Assembly (NCBI GenBank): GCA_018001935.1
Contig: JAGNHB010000059.1
Location: 1-36,344, forward strand
Direction: 5' to 3'
Length of the DNA: 36,344 nucleotides
DNA from: Acidobacteriota bacterium
Lineage (GTDB): Bacteria > Acidobacteriota > JAAYUB01
Each line of letters starts with the position of its first letter. The stretch's first letter is position 1. Below are positions 32,501-36,344 of the stretch, piece by piece. The translations under genes and the position numbers were made by a program. The notes beneath the pieces were generated by a model. That model did no database searches, had not been told where the DNA came from, and saw only the letters and a list, made by a program, of their open reading frames with translations.

Positions 32501-33847
32501 GTCTACTCCTTCGGAAGCCTCGGGGTCGGCGTCTCCGAAATCAAGGCCGGCCCCGTCACCTTCAGCAACCTGTCGGTGACCCTCGGCGCCACCCGCCTGA
32601 CCGTCTCGGGCGGCGTCTCCATCGCCGCCAGCAACTACAGCCTCGGCGCCTCGGGGGTCCTCAAGCTCAACCGCAATTCCGGCTCCATGCAGGTGGAGAG
32701 CCTCACCCTGACGGGGCTCTCCGGCTCGTTCATGGGCTTCTCCTTCTCCGGCGGCGCGGTGCGCACCCCCGGCGGCGGTCTCGACCTGAGCGGCTCCATC
32801 GCCTTCACGAACACGTTCCAGGCCAGCGTGGAAGAGATCCTGATCAGTTCCACGGGGACGGTGACCTCCGTGAAGGCCGTCACCCTGGGGGTCAACATCG
32901 GCCAGTTCGGCTTCAAGGGCTCGGTGGCTTTCCCCGCCGTGAACCAGGTCCGGGTGGAGGGGGCCATCAAGGTCCCGGCCTTCCTGGCCGGCAGCTCGGC
33001 GGGCGGGATGGTCCACCTCAAGCGCCACCCGGGCGGCGGCGTCCTCAACTGCGGGTGGGACATCCTGGCCGGGTCCATCTCCATCCCCTCCTTCAAGATC
33101 GGCGGTTACAGCTTCGGCGGGGCCTCTTTCACCTGCGACGCCGCCCACGTGGCCGGCGCGGCTTCCCTCGGCGTGCCCAACGTCGGCCAGATCGCCTTCA
33201 ATTTCGACATCGGCTGGGACGGGAGCTTCCGGGGCGCCTGCCTGAAGGTCACCGGGATGCAGATCCAGCTTGGCTACGGCCTGATCCTCAACGGCGCCGG
33301 CGGCTGTGTCCGCCACTACACCAGCCCCTCCAACTACTGGGAGGTGGAACTGGAAGGCCTCATCAGCTACGCCAACATCCTCTACCTCGACTCCGTGCTC
33401 ACCGTGAGCACCAACGGCTACTTCAAGGGCGTGGGGACCCTCGAGGTTTACGGCTGGGACATCTCCTCCACCTCCTTCGAGATCGACATCCCCCACAAGA
33501 TGATTTCCATCGGCGGCTGGCTGGGGACGAACCCCGACAAGGGGCTCGACTTCAAGATCGCGGCGGTGAAAGCGGCCCTGGAGGCCGACTTCCACTGGGG
33601 CGCCGACTGGTATCTCCTGGCGAACGCCGACGCCAGCCTCGAGGTCCTGGGGAAAGACCTCCTGGGGGCCTCGGGCGCGCTGGCCGTGCACTACAACCAA
33701 TTCCCCTACCCGTACGGGGGCTTCCCCTGCGAACGCCTCGACGGCAACGGCCTGGCGGTGTCCGGACACATCTGGAACCGGGCGCTGGGGGCCAAAATCT
33801 GGAAAGACAGCAAGTGGCACGTGAAAGTTTTCACGTGCAAGAATTGA
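29597..33847 (+). CDS. Exported clostripain-like (C11) protein with six ~126-residue beta-repeats
   Basis: 1416 residues; AAGGAGGT lies 4 nt before the ATG. A signal peptide (about 1-25, ending WAPAVV) is followed by a domain to about residue 410. That domain has the layout of clostripain-family cysteine peptidases: a strand ending YALVLGHEAET with candidate catalytic His134, DLLCLTTPCQMTW with candidate Cys192, and a closing SIYFPP...TQWDAFL. The usual WDHG and DAC motifs are altered, so activity is uncertain. Residues about 440-1210 form six in-register beta-repeats anchored on G-T-x-x-S-x-G. The last ~200 residues are beta-rich, with GYGLILNGAGG and several cysteines, and have no anchor. 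Composition is strongly Ser/Thr/Gly-rich. It could be a surface fibre, adhesin or secreted enzyme. The next gene is probably co-transcribed. Confidence 0.88.
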   Translation: MLRMRWLRGLAALALLLALAGWAPAVVRPWTVMVQFTGPPESSPEVEGLLQDLLNGVTENVHLVIQTNYPILPGESGGKGVYVGIPGSGGRPSQYVRVLAQPGLDLGSPDALSTLFPLVAESYPADRYALVLGHEAETFQDAGFNPFARVLRDQQTGHSLALSRTNGMGDALDLWQKAVGRPLDLLCLTTPCQMTWETCAELAGKVRYLAAAPGAMPGARLLWGSVLYDLSGTLTGSAAGERFADAAAAQGAPAFTVADLNPAAGLQAAVSNLAAQLIQFRADGGDAAIATARSATPGLGIGGVAELADLADFLSRAQGGSLGPPVASAAAAVSAIWQQAIVHHALSGNPGYPASISIYFPPVPAEYDAFYDTLPLSAATQWDAFLKGQTGLEVGDHVTLSTGKGLTLVVGDSKPVVIEATITAVNGVSDTATLSGGITFPGGASISFTGLGVRYSHLLADGSVSVTQFPTVQGSIPSLQAGVFSLQNVLVWWDGYGIHLRGQAVINGASLAGLGVSIRGTLSLGLTEAGSFTPESTNILAVNCSAGCLSFQGSATLLSNPYRMSVTASGTLCGLGSFQVTNLVAGFDGTIQNYGQVTFQSTTLDLGPFNLSNVSASWNAAGLHISGSLTVSNLPIGGLSFGFSCAGTATVSLAGGSASVTALQLGTVNFSNNGLSFTGNGSYKADTQRITLNGTLQITNLFTCSVSGLTVGMSGTVHSFGTVTVSVPSFTVQGISLKNLQLTLSATQLKVQGSVQATGIPLAGGSLALSASADAIFKMSATGASFYSLTLSEASLSSQVFTSTGSITLLSNPTRFRLNGTLNVQGHFQLCVKGLEITPGGTIVSYGTLSASLPFLNVNGFILSGLQITLSGTQLSVSGGLALTHLTLAGTSVNLAASGSSTFKLINGAWQITAFAVTGLSGGYGDFSFSGSATALANPSRLSIDATIALGGYGHLHWNDLVVGQNGTVYSFGSLGVGVSEIKAGPVTFSNLSVTLGATRLTVSGGVSIAASNYSLGASGVLKLNRNSGSMQVESLTLTGLSGSFMGFSFSGGAVRTPGGGLDLSGSIAFTNTFQASVEEILISSTGTVTSVKAVTLGVNIGQFGFKGSVAFPAVNQVRVEGAIKVPAFLAGSSAGGMVHLKRHPGGGVLNCGWDILAGSISIPSFKIGGYSFGGASFTCDAAHVAGAASLGVPNVGQIAFNFDIGWDGSFRGACLKVTGMQIQLGYGLILNGAGGCVRHYTSPSNYWEVELEGLISYANILYLDSVLTVSTNGYFKGVGTLEVYGWDISSTSFEIDIPHKMISIGGWLGTNPDKGLDFKIAAVKAALEADFHWGADWYLLANADASLEVLGKDLLGASGALAVHYNQFPYPYGGFPCERLDGNGLAVSGHIWNRALGAKIWKDSKWHVKVFTCKN
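30940..33230 (+). repeat. Six tandem ~378-bp repeats in the clostripain-like gene
   Basis: The anchor codons for Gly-Thr/Ser-(Ile/Val) followed by (Tyr/Phe)-Gly recur at 30980, 31361, 31739, 32117, 32495 and 32855. The intervals are 381, 378, 378, 378 and 360 bp. A second anchor, L-x-NP-x-R-x-x-x-x-G (LLSNPYR, LLSNPTR, ALANPSR), recurs in the same phase in repeats 1, 3 and 4 and is eroded elsewhere. The protein repeats are diverged, so this is not recent DNA-level amplification. Confidence 0.85.
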
Positions 33848-33856
33848 GTGCTGGAT

Positions 33857-33863
33857 GAGGAGG
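33857..33863 (+). promoter_or_regulatory. Ribosome binding site fixing the start at 33869
   Basis: GAGGAGG, 5 nt before the ATG. It excludes the in-frame GTG at 33848, which directly follows the previous stop. Confidence 0.75.
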
Positions 33864-33868
33864 ACATC

Positions 33869-34606
33869 ATGACATCCATCAGATTACCGATCCTGGTCCT
33901 GACCCTGCTGGCCGCCGGGGGGTGGGCATTGGCCTGGGAGATGGTCCCGCTGGGCACCCCGGCCCAGTTAAAACCCGGTTACGCGTGGAAGTACCACCTT
34001 CAGGTCAAGGATTACGACAACACCCAGACCACCGGCGCCGTCCTGGTGTCGGTCTCCACCGGAGACGCGCTCGGCCGCGGGGTCCGTTACGACCTGCAGC
34101 TCGACGCGGACGTCGATGTGGCCGACTTCCGGGTGGAAGCCGCCACGGGGGTGGTCCGGTACATGCGTGCCCCCAGCGGGGAGTTCGAGTACGTGGGCGA
34201 CATCGTCGCCGCCCCGTCCGCGGCCGGCCTGACCAGCACCGCCACCCCGGCCGAACCGCTGAACGTCTGCCGGGTCCACCCCGCGAGCGCCACGGTGGTG
34301 GACCTGGGGACGTGCCTGGTCGCGGTGCCCGCCGGGACCTTTTCCTGCCGTCACCAGCGGGAGACCCGCACCGTGGTGAACCAGCGGGCGTCGGGGAACT
34401 ACGTCCACGAAACCACCACCACCTACGTGACGGACTACTACCAGCGCTCCGACACCAGTGAAAAGGAAGTGATCAAGCAGGTCCACTCCGCCACCGTGAA
34501 GACCCGCGTCGTCAACACGGCGGCCCCCTCTCTGACTTACCCGCGGATGAGCACCACGAAGAACCGGACGGTCACCTACACCCTGGTGCCGATCCCGGTG
34601 CCCTGA
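33869..34606 (+). CDS. Exported protein of unknown function, downstream partner candidate
   Basis: 245 residues. The signal peptide MTSIRLPILVLTLLAAGGWA (cleavage near residue 20-22) leads to a beta-rich mature region. PGYAWKYHLQVKDYD opens it, and TCLVAVPAGTFSCRHQRETR carries two of its few cysteines. The C-terminal half is rich in Thr, Val and Tyr and ends in strands (VTYTLVPIPVP). The phrase V-PAGTF-C occurs in several exported families with a DUF3108-like fold, which is only a hint. The gene starts 21 nt after the clostripain-like gene and is followed by a strong hairpin. The two therefore make a compact unit of exported products. Confidence 0.82.
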   Translation: MTSIRLPILVLTLLAAGGWALAWEMVPLGTPAQLKPGYAWKYHLQVKDYDNTQTTGAVLVSVSTGDALGRGVRYDLQLDADVDVADFRVEAATGVVRYMRAPSGEFEYVGDIVAAPSAAGLTSTATPAEPLNVCRVHPASATVVDLGTCLVAVPAGTFSCRHQRETRTVVNQRASGNYVHETTTTYVTDYYQRSDTSEKEVIKQVHSATVKTRVVNTAAPSLTYPRMSTTKNRTVTYTLVPIPVP

Positions 34607-34614
34607 ACGCCGGA

Positions 34615-34645
34615 GGCCGGCGGGACCCCCGCGGTCCCGCCGGCC
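34615..34645 (+). terminator. 13-bp perfect hairpin after the exported-protein pair
   Basis: GGCCGGCGGGACC (34615-34627) pairs perfectly with GGTCCCGCCGGCC (34633-34645) around a 5-nt loop. Only a weak T-rich stretch follows (GGTTCGTATTT). It is very stable and probably a terminator or 3'-end stabiliser. Confidence 0.65.
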
Positions 34646-34655
34646 CGGTTCGTAT

Positions 34656-34682
34656 TTGACAACCCCGCAACAGTGGTATTCT
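34656..34682 (+). promoter_or_regulatory. Promoter upstream of the 186-residue gene
   Basis: Consensus -35 TTGACA (34656-34661), a short 15-nt spacer, and TATTCT (34677-34682) preceded by TGG (extended -10). It leaves an untranslated leader of about 150 nt, in which I see no gene. Confidence 0.55.
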
Positions 34683-34839
34683 TTCACGATCGTCAGGCGC
34701 TGCATGATCCCGGGGCAGGGACCGTGAACGGCCGGGGTCCGACACGCGGGCTCTCCCGTGCGAAAGTCCCGTTGCGATCCGTGGGCGGTTCTGGTAAAAG
34801 GGTCGTGGACGCAGGATCCCACGGAAGCGAGGATGCCCG

Positions 34840-35400
34840 ATGAACCCACGACCGAGCCTTGGCCCCTTCAACCCCGCCGGACGACCTTTTCCCTCCGGTC
34901 GGACCGGTTCACCCTCCGGGACGGTGAACCGCCGTTTTCTCCCCGCACCGTCAGCTGTGGCGGCCGTCGTCGGCGCGGCGCTCCTGCTCTTCTCCTGGAG
35001 CGCAGGGGCGGGCCCGATCGCCGATTCCGGGCCGCAGGTCACATCCGCGACCCCGCCGAAGCCCACCGCCGAATCCCTGACCCGCCGGACCCTGGATCTG
35101 CTCAAGGAACTCACCCGGGTCCTCGGGGGCGCCAAGGGCCGCGCCACCGCCATGGAAGCGGCGCCGAAGATCAAGGAAATCGCCGAGGCGATGCGGAAGC
35201 TGAAGGAGGACGCGGAATCCCTGGGGCCCCTGCAGCCCGGGGAGGGGGACCGGTTGCGGGACAAGTACCAGAAGGAAGTCACTGCCGTGGCGGAGAAGCT
35301 CGAGGCGGTCGTCCGGCGGGTGATGGCGGACCCGTCCATCTGGGAGGAGATCGCCCCGGCCATGGGGGAGTTGCCCCCCAGCATCCTCCAGGGCAACTGA
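34840..35400 (+). CDS. Small exported or membrane-tethered helical protein, unknown function
   Basis: 186 residues. GCGAGGA lies before the ATG at 34840. A long Pro/Arg-rich N-terminus (1-35) precedes a single hydrophobic segment (about 38-57, AVAAVVGAALLLFSWSAGAG). The rest is charged and helical (80-165, KELTRVL, KIKEIAEAMRKLKEDAE, KYQKEVTAVAEKLEAVV), with no cysteines and no known motif. Either a late signal peptide is cleaved or the protein is anchored with the helical part outside. A start further downstream cannot be excluded. It converges on the gene at 35534. Confidence 0.75.
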   Translation: MNPRPSLGPFNPAGRPFPSGRTGSPSGTVNRRFLPAPSAVAAVVGAALLLFSWSAGAGPIADSGPQVTSATPPKPTAESLTRRTLDLLKELTRVLGGAKGRATAMEAAPKIKEIAEAMRKLKEDAESLGPLQPGEGDRLRDKYQKEVTAVAEKLEAVVRRVMADPSIWEEIAPAMGELPPSILQGN

Positions 35401-35428
35401 ACCCCGCTCCCCCCGGGGCCGTCCCGGA

Positions 35429-35462
35429 TTCCCCGGCGCCGGCCGATCACCTCGCCGGGGAA
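35429..35462. terminator. Inverted repeat between convergent genes
   Basis: TTCCCCGGCG (35429-35438) and CGCCGGGGAA (35453-35462) form a perfect 10-bp stem with a 14-nt loop. It sits between the stops at 35400 (+) and 35534 (-). It could terminate either direction, though neither side has a strong T-tract. Confidence 0.5.
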
Positions 35463-35533
35463 CGAAGAAAGCGTTCAACTCCCGTGAAACGAGTCGCTCA
35501 CGCCGACCGCGGGTGGTTTGAACCGGGGAGACC

Positions 35534-36344
35534 TCAATGCGCCTCGAAGCGGAACGAGCTGGCGCAGTCCATGAAGAGGGGGCGGGCGCCCTCGAAGGTC
35601 TCGGAGGGGGCGATGCAGACCAGGCCGAAGGCCCTCCGCTCCCGGACCAGGATGTAGACGATTCCCGTCCCGGCCGCCCCGCTCCCCGACAGGAAGTTGA
35701 ACTCGATCCAGGCCGCGTCCTGGGCGGCGAGGGCCATCGCCCCCTTGTTGACGACCGTCACGTTCGTGAAGTCGCCCAGCAGGTAGGGCTCGGCGTGCTG
35801 CAGGTACTCGGTGGCGGACATGTCCTGCCCGAGGGGCTCCATCCGGAGAGTGACCGCCTTGCGCTCCGCCGTGTTGGTGACGGTCACCAGGGGGTTGATG
35901 TTCCCCCGGTCGATGCGCCATCCCGGGGGGAAGACGATGGAAAAACCGTTGACGGGGTCCACGTAGCGCCCCGGTTCCACGGGCGGCAGGCCCCCCGGGG
36001 GGGGCGGCTGTACCACGCCCGGTCCGGCCGGGGTGTCCGCGGCCGGTGGCGTGTCCTTCCGCTGGGACATGAACACCGCCAGGGCGATGATCCCGGCGAT
36101 GAGCAAAAGGCCCAACCCGACGACGGTCACCATGAGGGGGGTGTTCCGCGAGGAGGCGCGCTTCGCGGGCGCATGGCCGTAACCGGTGAGGCGCGGGTCG
36201 GTTGGCAACGGGGCCGGGGCCTGCGCGGCCGGCCGGGGCGCGGCGGGCGTCACGGGGCCCATCCCGCCGGTGCGGGAGGGGGCGGGCGGGTAGGCGGGAG
36301 GCGTCCCGAACGCCGCGGAAGGGGGCGAGGGGGCCGGGTAGGAC
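35534..36344 (-). CDS. Pro-rich single-pass membrane protein with PsbP/DUF1795-like C-terminal domain, 5' end outside window
   Basis: The frame is open to the right edge, giving at least 269 residues. An ATG at 36262 exists, but the upstream codons continue the same Pro/Ala/Ser/Tyr-rich composition without a stop or SD, so the true start is probably further right. A Pro-rich cytoplasmic N-terminus is followed by one membrane helix (about 45-66 from the ATG, MVTVVGLGLLLIAGIIALAVF), then a Pro-rich linker. The C-terminal domain (about 98-242, VNGFSIVFPPGWRID to CASSFRFE) has the strand order of PsbP/DUF1795-like domains. The N-terminal part may carry a zinc ribbon outside the window, as in similar proteins (inference). 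Confidence 0.8.
   Translation of the reverse strand, partial: SYPAPSPPSAAFGTPPAYPPAPSRTGGMGPVTPAAPRPAAQAPAPLPTDPRLTGYGHAPAKRASSRNTPLMVTVVGLGLLLIAGIIALAVFMSQRKDTPPAADTPAGPGVVQPPPPGGLPPVEPGRYVDPVNGFSIVFPPGWRIDRGNINPLVTVTNTAERKAVTLRMEPLGQDMSATEYLQHAEPYLLGDFTNVTVVNKGAMALAAQDAAWIEFNFLSGSGAAGTGIVYILVRERRAFGLVCIAPSETFEGARPLFMDCASSFRFEAH

Noticed and set aside
30833..33820. A 995-codon minus-strand frame across the beta-repeat gene
   Set aside because: It is an antisense shadow of a GC-rich gene; no SD and no motifs.

Overview
The window is dense, very GC-rich bacterial DNA. It carries 24 protein genes and one tRNA, and shows no phage, transposase or CRISPR signature. The gene mix suggests a member of the Acidobacteriota or a similar deep-branching, high-GC heterotroph. 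The clues are large secreted proteases with P, PKD and Ig-like domains, GH57 enzymes, a DUF6677 protein, a bacterial Rsm22-like protein, and short intergenic tandem repeats of SDK-encoding type. The assignment is an inference from gene style only.

Layout. (1) 1-6550 (-): a giant secreted S8 subtilase, cut by the left edge. (2) 6820-8726 (-): purE and mtaB as a 4-nt-overlapping pair. Facing away (8842-11111, +) is a secreted lipocalin-like protein overlapping an Rsm22-family protein. (3) 11112-11679: a gene-free stretch rich in inverted and direct repeats. (4) 11680-12755 (-): dut, a DUF6677 membrane protein and a 56-residue two-helix membrane protein. A secreted TPR protein (+) diverges from dut. 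(5) 14476-21436 (+): an alpha-glucan cluster of two different GH57 enzymes, a GalT-like nucleotidyltransferase and glycogen synthase. (6) 21512-25392 (+): a 982-residue coiled-coil protein with three 104-residue repeats, then an unrecognised 267-residue protein closed by an intrinsic terminator. (7) 25433-28126 (+): overlapping aguB, aguA and an orphan parA. Next is an RmlC-like epimerase flanked by two different short tandem repeats, then tRNA-Arg(TCG). (8) 29597-34606 (+): a 1416-residue secreted protein with a clostripain-like head and six regular ~126-residue beta-repeats, followed by a small secreted partner candidate. (9) A small exported helical protein (+) and, facing it, a Pro-rich single-pass membrane protein cut by the right edge.

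How the genes work together. The glucan cluster gives a coherent path: synthesis by GlgA, chain rearrangement by the GH57 4-alpha-glucanotransferase, hydrolysis or transfer by the other GH57 enzyme, and hexose-1-phosphate/nucleotide-sugar exchange by the GalT-like protein. AguA plus AguB convert agmatine to putrescine. The least explained elements are the clostripain-like beta-repeat protein with its neighbour, the coiled-coil/267-residue pair, and the repeat-rich gaps at 11.1-11.7 kb and 28.1-29.5 kb.
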